A DNA stretch of 64,000 nucleotides from Tribonema minus. Taxonomy: Eukaryota; Sar; Xanthophyceae; Tribonematales; Tribonemataceae. A program made the translations under genes and the position numbers. Positions within the stretch are counted from its first letter, which is position 1, and each line of letters starts with the position of its first letter. Shown here in pieces: positions 12,601 to 25,373 of this stretch. The notes beneath the pieces are model-generated. The model was not told where the DNA came from, searched no databases, and saw nothing but the letters and a program-made list of their open reading frames with translations. The stretch lies in assembly GCA_017506865.1 (NCBI GenBank), contig JAFCMP010000044.1, forward strand, positions 310,001 through 374,000, written 5' to 3'.

Positions 12601-15600
12601 CGTGGTCTTGTCGTGTATGGCAATCAAATGTCTAGTTACGTACGAGCGCGGTGGCTTCAACCCAGTCATACCCCAATTCCTGTATGCTTCCCCATTCCCC
12701 TATTGTTGCCCCTGCAGCCGCCAAGACCACAATCTGCATGCTGCGCTCCAATTGTGACCCCACACTCAACCACCCCCTGTACCTAGCCCTACCAATAGCC
12801 TTCATCACCGCCTCACTCACCAGCATATCCATACATACCCCCCCCCCCTCCCCCCCCTCCCCACCCCCCCTACCACCCCCCCCCCAGGCCGGCGTCCGCG
12901 ACCTCCACTCCGACGTGTGCCTCGGCACCCTGGAACTCCCCCTGGGGCGCCTGGTGGACTGCTGCACGTTCAAGGCGCGCCGCGAGTACCGGCGCTGGTT
13001 CCCGCTGAATGTTCCTGAGGAGGAACCCGACTTCCTGGGGCACGCGCAGAGCGGCGGCGGCCGCGGCGGCGGCCGCGGCGGCGGCAGCGGCGGCGGCGGC
13101 GACGGCAGCGCCGGCCTTACGGAGCAGCGCAGCCTCAGCGGCGTCCCGAACCACCGCCCGGTGATTCAGATCAGCGCGCAGTGGCTGCCGAGCGTTGAGG
13201 CGGAGGCGGAGGCGACGCGGTTCTATCTGTGCGTGAGGATGGCGGGGGTGCAGGCGAGCCTGGTGGACAGCCGGCGCGCGCAGGAGCTGCTGCACCTGAC
13301 CATCGGCCAGGCGGACGTCATGTGGGCGGAGGTGAGGGGGCTCTGTGTGTAGGGGGGGGGGGTATGGAGGTATGGGTGTAAGTTGGGTACAGGGTGAGTC
13401 TGCGTGAAGGGGGTGGGGTGTGTGGTGGGAGTTTGGGTATGGTATGGCTATAGGTTGTGTAAGGGCATAGGTTGGGCATAAGGTCTACGCGACTCTGGCG
13501 TGATAGACAGCAGCAAAGCGCTGGGCTAACCTCGCATTCATATATGTGTATGTCTGACGTGCTGTCTGATACATTGTAGTAGCTGTGGGTGCATAATGTG
13601 CCTTTAGTACACCTTCAGTGCCGGTGTACTGCGATCAGAGATGCATGTATACATCGGCTGACAGCGGGGCACAGGTGTATACTCGGAACAAAGTGCACTG
13701 GACAACCAGTACGGCGCAATGCATCGTGCATGCATATATGCCTCGCAACCGGCGGAGTACACGCGGCAGATGTGTATCGTGAATTGGCTACAGGTGGAGC
13801 CAGCACCCTTCAACTGTATTGAGCATATATGTATGTATGCATGTCTGTATATGCAGACTGTGGAGTACACGCGGCAGACGCTGTACTCTGAACTGGGTAC
13901 CATGTACTGCCACTGTACTGAGCACGCCTGTACGTATCTACGTGTCACTCGCAGACGGCGGAGTACACGCGGCAGACGTGTACCGTGAACTGGATCCAGC
14001 TGGACAACCAGACGCTGCAGCCGCACGCCCCCGTCATGCTGTCGCCGACGCCAATGGTCAACCCGAGGCCCACGCTGCAGGTGTCGGTGGTGCGCAACAA
14101 CGCCAAGAGCCACGCGCGCCTGAGCCACATTGAGTACGTGGAGCTGCTGCTGCAGGTGAGCTGCTGACGCGCGGAGGTTGCAGCGCTCAGGCATGTCACA
14201 GTTGCTCAGTAGGTTGGTGCCACAGCGAGCACGCAGAACTGCAGTTGAGTCTCCGAGCAAGTCAGGCCGTTTCAGATGGCTATGATACTTGCACCTGGCA
14301 ATATGAGCTGAGCTGACAATTGGCGTTGGCCTTTGAAAGCGTCTTTTCAAGGGCATTCTGATCACCACCTCTTGCGGCCAGGTGGCATCCTCCGTGGCTG
14401 TGCCGGCCGTCGCCGAGCGCTGCGCACGGCTAACCCTAGCCAAACGTTAACCCAAAGAGTAACCTCTACTCCTAGCTCTGCAGCGGATGGACACGTGTGT
14501 GCGTAACCCTAGCCCTAATAACCTCAACCCTACCCCCCTGTGCCCCCCCCCTCCCCCCACTCCTCAGGAGTTGGATGTGCGCCTCGAGCAGGCCATCATC
14601 ACGGACCTCTTCCGCTTTGCCATCGACCGTGTCGTGCACGTCAAGCGCGGCGGCGCGGCCATGCGCTACGGCCACCGCCCACAACCCCCGGACAACCCGC
14701 CCCCCCTCGCCTCTGCCGCCGCTACCACCTCCATGTCGGGGGCGACCAAGCTGGTGGAGACGGCGCTGGCATCGCCGGCATCAGTGGCTCAGCAGGGGGG
14801 GGGGCAGGGGGGAGGGGCGGGGGGCGGGGCCGGTGTCGCGACGGATGCGCTGGCGGCGGGCGACAGGGAGCCGTATCTGTACATTGAGACGCTGCAGCTG
14901 CACCCCATCAAGGTGCGCCAGCGGCGCAAGTCATTAGGGGAGACGTGTCTAAAACGGCACACTGGTGTGTAAGGTGTTTGCTACGGTAGTTGTCTGTATG
15001 GATTGCACTTTCAAGCAGGCTGTTAAGATGTGACAGGCGATCTCTGACGACAGGGGACTGCATGCGTGCGCTGGCGCTAGCATAAGCGCATGCGGTAGCA
15101 GCCCAACGAATCTTCTCCTGGGACGATATGCGGTTGAAAGCCAGCTGTAGCAGCGCCCAGTGAACACAGAGATGGCTCATGTGACTCTCCCTCGCTTCAC
15201 TCCCCCCCCCGGCCCCCCTTCGCAGCTGAACCTGAGCTTCACCAAGAACGCGGACCTGAAGGAGGTCTTCAAGCTCCTGAGCCAGCACGAGACGGACCAG
15301 GTGCAGTGGGAGTGGGAGCAGGCAGAGGGCACCAGCAGCGCCGCGCCGACCGTGAGCTACTCGCTCGCGTCCAACTTCCCGCGCCTCCTCGCGCAGTTTG
15401 TCATCAACCTCACCAACGACATCAGCCCGAGCCCCGTGAAGCTCAACGGCATGGCGATCGCGCACCTGTGCAAGACGCGCTCACAGCTCGTGCGCACGCT
15501 GCAGGGGCACTACATCGGCGCGCTGCTGCGCCAGCTGTACAAGATCGTCGGCTCCTTCGACTTCCTCGGCGACCCCATCGGCGCGCTCAGGTGAACTTCA

Positions 15601-18600
15601 ACTGTGAAGTTGGGCCTCGCTGAGAGTACTGACACGTGCTCTGCTTCCGCTGTTGCTCTAAGTAGCTGTATAGGAGGCAGGTTTATCTCGGCTGCCGTGC
15701 ACATGCATGTGCTCTGTGAGTGAAGTGACCCTGGCCCTGACCCTGACTCTTGAGTGCTTCATAGCCTTTACAAGGGACCCTGCCTGGAACCCCTAGCCAA
15801 CCTCTTACCTTAAGCTCTAGAACCATGTTACGAGCCTGCAACAACCCGACACTTTAAACACGGACCTCTGACTCCCTCTGTACGGTGCCCTGGGTAGAAG
15901 GGCGTGCACGCAGACCGATGGAGACACAGTGTACACAGTACAGATGCAGCACATATGCAGTACATTTGCAGGCCACATGCTCATTGTGTGTTTGTCGCTT
16001 GTACGAGCAGCGCTGCCGCCACATTCTCTCTGAGCATTTGATGCTCCAGCCCTCTCATCTCAAGCTTGCGATTCCTGCATGCCTGCCTTGCCGTTTTTGC
16101 GTGCTTGCGGTTGGTCACAGTCAACTGGGCACTGGCGTGCGCGACTTCTTCTACGAGCCAGCTGAGGGACTGATGCAGGTGCAGTGCTCACGTGTAACTA
16201 TAACGTAACTGCCTTGTTGACCATTCTCAACTGAGGCTGTTACAAGTCATGGTACAAATCTATTCTGGACCCCTAGAGTCAGGGTCAGCATAAGAGGCAA
16301 GGCTGGCCGGAATCATAAAAAAGGCTGCTGTGGGACTGATGCAGGTGCAGTGCTCAGCGCAATGCAACTGTAACTTCAACTGCTTTGATGGCCATTCCTG
16401 ACTGAGACTGCCACAAGCCTTGGAATACATCATGAAATGCTAGAGTTAGGGGCAGCTGCATATCAAGAGTCAAGGCAGCCCGTCAATAAATACAAACAGG
16501 TGCTCCATATATGCACCATTTGTGTGGTTAGTGCTGCTGCTTGTAGCGCTGTTGCCTATCAGCGTATGCGTGCGGCAACTTACAAGCATACATACAGCTC
16601 ATGGCACAACAGCTCCAGTTTATAAAACATCGATCGTTACTGCACCATGCCACTGCCTGCAAGTTGTGCAGTCCGCAGTGTGGCGCTGGCTGCTGTATCA
16701 GTGCCTTCGCTGATGTAGAGCACCATGACCATGCCCCTATGACCAGTGAGCGCATAAACCATTTGTAAGCACGCACTTGGAATAACGCTTGTGCCATATG
16801 GACTGCACACCAGCTGTGCAGCACGTTTTCAACAAGGACATTCGGTGGCCATGCTTTTGCTTTCCTACCTGTGCTTGTAATTTACCGGCCGCAGTGAAAC
16901 GCTCACTCAATTGTCAGCATCGTTCGCTGATGTCAATCTATGCTGGCTGCTCTGGAACGTGTCATTCATTTGCAGAGTCCGTCTGCGTTTGGCCGTGGCG
17001 TAGCCAAGGGCACACTTTCTCTGGTCGGCCACACCACCAGCGGCGTCCTGGGCTTCACAACCAAGGCAAGTCACCTCCATGGAAGTTAACGAGTGCATGG
17101 TTTGTGATGTGTGAGCATTGCTCTGGCGTCTTGTGTGCAGAAATTGCCTATTAGCAAGTGTGTCATATGGCAGTGTTCATTGTCCATGGCCACCTTTGCG
17201 CAAGAGAAGTTATAACGCCAAGTGACCATGTTGCTGCATGGAAGTATCATATGCCAGAAGCCATGCTTGAGTACTGCTAGATACAGTGCCTGCATGACAG
17301 GCGGCATTCGCAGTGGTGATAGCCGTGCTCCACCAGTGCCGCATGCCGGCGATTGCGCTATACGCCACGCTGACAGTACAGGTTACAATACTTTGAGGTA
17401 CATGAAGCGGCGTCGCAGCGCTCGGCAGCCTGCATCACCTGCGTCATGCGCCACTGCGACTAGATTGCAGCGTTCCCGCAACTTCAACATCGACACCCCC
17501 ATGGCCCACGCACCTCATCTAGACGCAAACCCATGCCGCAGCCGTTGACGCAGCGCCACCACCTTCACTCTCTCAGCAGTGCACCACAGCCGGCAAAAAT
17601 TTGCCACTGTCGTCATCGTTGTTCGCAGCCGTTGACCTAGCGCCACTACCTTCACTCTCTCAGCAGTGCGCCACAGCCGTTGACGCAGCGCCACTGTCGC
17701 CGTTGTTGTGATCAGATCACGCGCTCCGTGGGCGGCGGCGTGGCGGCGCTCAGCATGGACCAGGAGTTCCAGCGGCGCCGCATCGAGCGTAACCGCCGCC
17801 GCGAGGGGGGCTACGCGGGGCCGCGCGGCGTCGGCAGGGGGGACAGGGGCAGCGCTGCGCGGCTGCTGGGGCTTGCGGGGCGCGATATGGCGGGGGGGCT
17901 GTGGGCGGGGGTCACTGGCATCATTGTGGAGCCCGTGAGGGGGGTGTTTGATAACGGCGCACGGGGGTTCGCCATCGGCGTCGTGCACGGTTTTGCGGGG
18001 GTGCTGACTAAGGTGACTACGGGTATGTTTGATGTGTTTTACTGTGCTGATGGGGCTGTGGGTATTGAGGGGGGATGCGTGCAATGCTTGATGTTGTATG
18101 TGTATGGTGTGTGAGATGCGCGTGTGGGTATGTGTGGCATTGGCGCTGAGCTCTCTGTGACTTGTTGCAAGGCATCTGTTGAACTTTGATGCTGCTGATT
18201 CACCACATTGAGCTACTCGATAGGTGTAAGCCAATTCTGCCTTGCGAGCTACTCGATAGTTGTAAGCCACTTCTGCCTTGCTAGTGACCCTCCTGCATTC
18301 ACGTACTGGCTGCGATTCAGTGGCCTGCAAGCATCACCAGAAATCGACAAACACTAAGCCGAACCCTTCTTTCACCCACCTCACGCCACAACTTCACCGT
18401 GATTCCAATACAAACCCGGACTGTGCCCTGCCCCGTCCCTCCTTGCACCCCCCAGCTGATGGCCCGGACTGTGCCCTGCCCCGTCCTTCCTTGCACCCCC
18501 CAGCTGATGGTCAGATGCCTTGACGCACACAGGCCAAACAAGCCCTCACTCCAACCTAACATCACCCCTACCTTTAACTCTACCCCCCCACCCCCTCCCC

Positions 18601-21600
18601 GCTCCCCCCGACCTCCCCTCAGCCAATGGTCGGCTGCCTCGACGCGGTGACGCACACGGGCGAGGCGGTGCGCGAGATGGCGGGGGGTCTCACTGTGGGG
18701 GACCCCCTGCCCGAGGTGCGGCGCGCGCGGCAGGGGCAGGTGTTTGGCCTCGACGGACGCCTCATGCGCTTCACGCGCGAGACGTCGCGCGGCGCGGCGC
18801 TGCTGGCGCAGTTCCCGCCGCGCGCGCCCGTGTACGCGCGCGCGTTCACGACCACCACGGAGTACGTGCGCGAGTCGCAGGAGGGCGTCATGGGCGAGGT
18901 CGCGCAGGTATATACATATGGCTGCTGTGCGTGTGTTGGCTGTTGTTTTTGGGGGAAGAAGAGGGGGGGGGGGGTATGCAGGGGCGGTCACGCTGTAGGC
19001 GAGTCCGTCCTGCCAGTCTCATCGCTCTGACCACTCCTGTACTGAGCGCATACATTGTGACCCCCCCTATATGTTGTGAAGGGGCTCAAAGGGGGTGAGG
19101 CGAGTGCTGCATGCACGAGGAGCCCAAATTGGAAGGGGGGGTGCGGCTAGCATCAACGCGCTTATCCGGCCACAGAGCGTCTCCTCACATCTCCCGCATA
19201 TAGGTCACGCGCAGACACACGCACTCCATGCGACTAAAACTGTCACATATCATGACCCCCTTGCGCCTCTGCAGGGCATCGGTGACGTCGCCCACGGCAT
19301 CGGCGAGGTCGCCAACGAGATCCGCACGGCGTTTGCAGCGTCCGTGCCGCTGTTTTCCGATGGCGCGAGCGACGACGAGAGGGACGAGGGGCTGGGCGGC
19401 GTGCTGGCGTCGCCGCCGCCGGTCTCCAGGAGCGGCGGCGTTGCAGGTATGTATGTTGCCTGTGTGAACATCCCAATCATAACCTACTCCTAACCCTAAC
19501 TCAAACCCCTGACCCTGTGTCCTACCTCTAGCCCTGAAATGTGGGGGTGAGGGAGGGGGGGCACTCGTGAGCATCAGGTTGAAGCGGGGCCGCTTGCGCC
19601 GTAGCAGACGTAGCAGGATCACCAAAACGTCCACGTTGCAACACGTTTGCTGCGAGCTCCGCCGTGTATGTAGTGGAGTGAGAGTGTTGAGAGGCGGTGC
19701 GATGTGCGCATAAAACGTTTGGCGTGCCAGCAGGGCGCACTGTTGTGTATCAGCGGTGCCTGCGGTAAGTCTATCCCTGACCTTATGACGGGGGTAAGAT
19801 TACCCCCTTGCTCTCACCCTTAGCCCCAGCCCACGGATGAGGGAATGTGGCTTCGTTCTGATGAATCTGTAGCGTTGCTCAGCAGGTGAGGTGGCCGTGC
19901 AGGTTTGTTCACGACCTGTGCATGATGTTCAGCTTTGCATTCCTGCGTGCAACAGACAAGCGTGCTATGAATTCATGTCTTGCGCTGTGTGACAAGCGTT
20001 ACCGGCTATGTATGTATGTATATGCATAGCTGTTGATGACGCATCGAGCATATTGCGCTGTCGTTGCATAAGCGGCTTGCTAAGTAGCGTAGCTGTGACT
20101 GTGCGCATCCCATGCACCGTGATCAACGTGAGGATTGGGGTCAGATGTCAGCAGGTATGCCTCAACGTCCCCTCCACAGCCCGAGGTGTCAATTTTACAC
20201 ATTCACTGACATGCACTGCTGATACATACCGTTGCTGCCAAGCAGGGCTCATGGGGGCGGAAAGCAGTACCGTAAAGCAGTCATCCAGCAAGAAGGCGCG
20301 CGGCGCCCGCGGCGGCGGCGGCGGAGGCGGCGGCGGTGGCGGCGGCGGCGGCAGCGGCGGCGGCGGCTCGCGGCGGCGCGCGGCGGCGCCGGCGCGCGAC
20401 CACGTCGTCATGGTGGAGGTCCTGCGGCACTGCCCGCAGCGCGGCCGCGCGACGATCCTGGTGGTGAGCAACGCGCGCGTGCTGTGCGTGCAGGCGTCCG
20501 CGGACGGCCCGTCGCGCTACCACTTCAGCCTGGAGTGGGAGGTGTTCTACGAGGCGCTGTCGGGCGCGCCGCGCCTCGAGCCCAACGCCGGCTCCGGCCT
20601 CACGCTCACGCTCTCCACGGCGTCGACGAACCTCGGCACGAGCCGCCGCGGCGGCCTGCTCGGGCTGAGCCGCCCCGCTCGGCGCCAGAGCTACACGGCG
20701 CCCAGCGGCGGTGACGGCGGCAGCGGCGCGGCGGCGGCGGCGATGCTCAGCATGAGCTACAGCGGCGGCGGCGGCGGCACGGCGCCGGCGGCGGGGCTGA
20801 ACGCGGGGTCGCTGCACCAGCCGCGCTCTTCGCCGGGCGGCGTCGCGCGCGCGCTAGGCGGGCTGCTGAGCCTGGATCGCTCGCCGACGGTGCGCGTGAG
20901 CGGCGACTACAGCCACCGCGGCGCGCTGGAGAGGGTGTACAACGCGGTCGTGTGCCTGCTGCAGATGCCCACGCAGGCAGTGCCAGCGGGCGCGCAGGGC
21001 ATCGTCGCGGGCGCGGAGCCGGCGTCCGCGGGGTTCTTCGCGTTCAACGGCTGGGAGTTCGGCGACGAAGGTGGGCGGCCGCCTGTGACGATGGTATGCG
21101 TTGCTGGCGTGTGTGGATGGAGGCTGCTGCTGCATGGGGCATGGCGGCTACTGCAGTGCCATGCGCATGATGAACGCGACTCATATTGCGGCGACCCATG
21201 TGCGCACTACAAAGTACAGCACCACTCAGCAGCATGACTGACCTATCGCCTGTGCCATGTTGCCGCACCCCACCGCGTTTCCGCGTCCCTCCGCTGCAGC
21301 CGCGGCGCCCGCGGAGTGGTCCTGGAGCGCCATGGCTGACGGCAACGGCAACGGCGCGCTCGCCGCGCCCGCGTCGCCGCGCAGCAGCGGGGCCGCCGAG
21401 CAGGCGCAGGTGTGGGCGCTGCTGCGCTACGTGCCGCAGCGCGCCGGCAGCGGTGCGCTTTTGGCGAGCCCGCCCGCCGCCGCCGCTGCCGCTGCCGCCG
21501 CGCCGCACGCGCGCGCGCGCCAGGCGCAGACGTCGCCGCTCGTCTTCGAGATGGACGCGGTAGCGTGGCGCGATGGGCCGTGGGCGCCCGCCGCCGCCGA

Positions 21601-24600
21601 CGCGCGCTGCGCCGCGTGGCTCGCCGCGGCGCACGCGGAGGCGCTGGAGGCGGGGCGCCACGTGCGCACGCTCGTCGCCGAGTCGGAGCCCATGTCGGGC
21701 GACACGGCGGCGCTGGCGGAGGCCAAGGAGGCGCTGCGCGCGGGGCGCGCCGCGCGCATGCACTTCTGCCGCGTGCTCAAGCGCGAGTGCGAGCGCACTG
21801 AGGCCGCCGCCGCTGCCGCTGCCGCCGCCGCCGCCGCTGCTGCGGCGCAGGCGCCCGCGGCGCGCGCCCCGCAGGCATCTTCAGCTTCAGCAGCAGCAGC
21901 AGCGCTGCCGTTGGATGGCGAGATAAGCGATGCTGCGAGCTTGACGTCGCGCGCGCAGTCCGACGCGGACTCGTTTACGGGCGCGCGCAGGGGGGGCGCG
22001 GGGGGGGACGAGCGCGGTGGCGGCAGCGGCAGTCACGGCCGCAGCAGCATGGCGCGCGCAGGTGAGTTGCTGGTCGCGCGGCGGCGTGCTCAGGCGATAC
22101 AAGCCATCCATGGGTCATTATCAATGCACAACTGCTCGACTGTGAGGGGAACGCAGCGCGTGAGCTGCAACCCTAACCCTAATAGCGGGGTGGTCCTGTT
22201 GCAGGCAGGAGTCTGCAGCCACGGTCTGCACCATGTAGTAACGTCATAGTAACGTGCATGGGTGCCCACTTGGAGGCTTGCGCGCCGTGTGGCCTGATCC
22301 GATACTTTTTATAATTGACGATCTTTGGTGCATTCCATTCGTCAACGACACTCGGCCACCTTGTCGAGCACACAAACCTTCAGAAATCCTGCGCCGCATC
22401 TGTGCATCAATATGCACACTGCACACTTGGCACACGTCGTCTTAGGTCGTGATGGTGACTGTGTCTGCATCTGACCCCCCCCCCCCCCCCCCTGCTCTCT
22501 AAATTACCATCTACACAATCGCGCGCAGGCAAAGCAAACACGCAACGCTGGACCACGCTCAAGACGCGCTTGCCGTTTGGCGGTACCAGCTCTGCCCTGC
22601 TGTCCAACAGCTCCGTCGGGTCGGATGGGCCGAGCCCCGTGCGCAAGGTAGCATTCACTGCACCAGCGCATAGCGTCAACTGGCAACAGTGCCACTTGAT
22701 ACTTCAAGTACGATACTTCATCTATGTAGGTCCGCAGGGGCATGTATCAGCTGTAGGGCTCGTGAAGGCGGCAGCGTGGCCGTGACGCAGGGGTTATCAC
22801 GACTCCTCATTATCTGTACGACTCCGACTCCGCTCCGCGGAGCTGTGACTCATTTGCCTACGACTCCGACTCCGCTCCGGGGAGCTGGCACCCCATCGCT
22901 GTCCGACTCCGACTCCGACTCCGAGGAGCAAAGCTATGGCCCGAACGACTCCGACTCCGCTCCGGCCGGAGCGGAGTCGAAGCGGAGTCAGCGACGACTC
23001 CGGTGCGACTCCGACCCTGCCTTTTAGCAGCCATCTCCTCCTCAAAGTAGATATTGCCTGTCTCTGGGCCACTTGGAGCCACAGCCCAGCACTGCGTTGT
23101 ACCGCATGCACCGAAATATGCTGCACAACGCGTGCTCAACTAGAGGACTCGGGGCCCTTCGGAGCAACTGTACGACTCCGCTCCGACTCCGGCCGGAGCA
23201 ACTTGCTCGGTGAACGACTCCGACTCCGACTCCGCGGAGCAATGAGATATGCCGAACGACTCCGACCTCGCTCCGGCCGGAGCGGAGTCGGAGCGGAGTC
23301 GTTGGCCGACTCCGGGGGTGGAGTCGTGATAACCCCTGGTGACGGTGGCCTACTAGAGTTGGGCAACAATGAACTGCTGCAAAATGCAGACACATTCGTC
23401 CAGCAATAGCAGCACGCAAGGTTTTGGAGTTCACAAGAGTGCTGAACAAACGCAAGGGGTGTGCTGAAATCAACTTGCAAGTGCCGCATGAGCGCCATCT
23501 GGGGTCTGGCATGCGCATACACGTCTTCAGAGTATAGAACAATCACAGGCACAGGTTGGTTTGCATCCTGCAGAACTACAGAGGTCAATGGGTTCAGGTG
23601 TGGCGAGCTGCCGCCGCATCGCACACAACGGTCACTCCGCTTTCACATCCCACCCCGTGCGCAGCAGGTCCATTGCGGCGTGCTTGCTCCACGCAACAAG
23701 CGCGCAACTGCGTCGCACCAGGTGCTCACTGCAGCTCTCACACTGTCTCTCTGACAGGTGCGCGTATCGGAGGAGGGGCCGGCGCGGAGCCGTGATGCAG
23801 CTGTAGCCATGCTGGCACCAGCGCCGTCGTTCTCGCAGCAGCCGCAGAAAGCAGCAGCGCCTCATCAGGGGCAGCAGCAGCAGCAGCAGCAGCAGCCGCC
23901 GTCGTCTCAAGCCGGGCAGTCCCCACAGCAGCAGCAGCAGCAGCAGCAGCAGCTGCGGCGGCGGTCAGCGGCGGACCTCGTGCTGCCGTCGCAGCTGCTC
24001 CAGCAGGGCGCGGCGTACCTTGCCGCGGACTCCGGGTCGCCGTCGCCGCGCTCTGCAGCCAGGGCGATGCTCGAAACCAGCCAGTCCCTCTCGCGCTTCT
24101 CGGACGCGCCTGCGGATGATGAGCACAGCGCCGGCGGCAGCAGCCACGGCGGCGGCGGCCGCGGCAGCGGCGGCAGCTCAGCACGGCGGCGGGGCAGCGA
24201 CGGTTACGATCGGCACAACAGCGGCGGCGCGGGTCGAAATAGCGCTGACGGCAGCGGCGGCGGCGGCGGCGGCGATGACACGCCTGAACTGCTGCAGCGG
24301 CACTCTGGCGGATACGGCCGGCTGGCAAGCGGCGGCAGCGGCCCGGCGCAGGGTCACCCGCACGACGGCAAGTATGACTACGACCAGATCTCGTCGGTGT
24401 CGGCGCACTCGACCGTCATGACGGACCTCTCGGACCGCCTCGACAAGATTGAGCTGCTGCTGTTGAAGTTGCTTGAGGAGCGTCCCGCCGCAGGCGCAGG
24501 TGGAGGTGGCGCTGCCGCCGCCGCTGCGCAGGGCAGTGGCGCACAGATTCCCGCCAGCGTCGCCATCGCGTCGCGCGTTGCAGATTCAACCAGCACGCGG

Positions 24601-25342
24601 CGTGCCTTGCCTCCGCCCGCTCTGGAGCGATCGTCGAGCGATCAACGGCGGCAGTCTTTGCAGGGCACGCCTGCCGCTGCTGGGCGGACCAGCATTGAAA
24701 GCGGCAGCAGCGGCGGCACGCGCGGTGGCACTGGCGGCAACAGCGGCGGCGCCGGCGACAACGCCCCGGCACTTGAGGCCACCGTCAGGGAGTTGGCGGA
24801 GGCACGCGCACAGATGGCAGCGCTGGCAGCGCGTCTGCCGCCGGCGGCGGCCGCGGCACCGGATGCTGACCGCAGCGGCAGGCCGGCTGCAGCGGCAGCG
24901 GCAGCAGCAGCACCACCTGGCAGCGGCGAGCCTGCGGACCCGAAGCGGCGCGGCTCCACCAGCAGCAGCAAGTCCGGCAAGCTGAGGCTGCGCAGCTTGC
25001 TGCACTTGAACCCGGGGGGCAGCGAGAAGCACAGGCGCGTCGCTGACAGCACAGAAACGTCGCCGGCAGGCAGCAGCGCCGGTGGCGGCGGCAGCAGCGC
25101 TGGCCGCAGCGGCAGCCACAAGGCAAAGCGTCGCGCGCCCGCTCCGCGTCTTGATGTGGCCCTAGAGCAGACGCAGGGTCCTAACAGTGGAGCACTGCTG
25201 CGTACGCAAAGTGACGTCGGACGCGCTGCCGATGCTGGATCTGCCAACGCGCACAGGCCTCGCCACGTTAGCAGCAATAGCGCGGGCGCTGGCAGCAGCG
25301 GCACCGGCGCCGCGGGCAATGCGCATGGCAGCGGCAGTGGCA

Positions 25343-25373
<31 letters not shown>

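Larger units (their letters stand above)
13955..19446 (+). other. VPS13: VPS13 exons 16-23: conserved C-terminal VPS13/ATG2-like region
   Basis: This is the most diagnostic stretch. VNWIQLDNQ and PVMLSPTP match the VPS13 segment before the C-terminal domain. YIETLQLHPIK then joins LNLSFTKN. GSFDFLGDPIGAL, TGVRDFFYEPAEGLMQ and SPSAFGRGVAKGTLSLVGHT follow in the canonical order over 15226-17065. GGVAALSMDQEF and LTKPMVGCLDAV complete the amphipathic C-terminal helices that in the family attach to lipid droplets or organelles. Exons here are short (58-365 bp), and the intron after 17065 uses a GC donor, enforced by frame. Confidence 0.9.

Noticed and set aside
22800-23330. CRISPR-like or satellite interpretation of the GACTCC repeats
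   Set aside because: Units are irregular, inverted and enclosed by terminal inverted repeats with a target duplication, so a transposable element explains them better.
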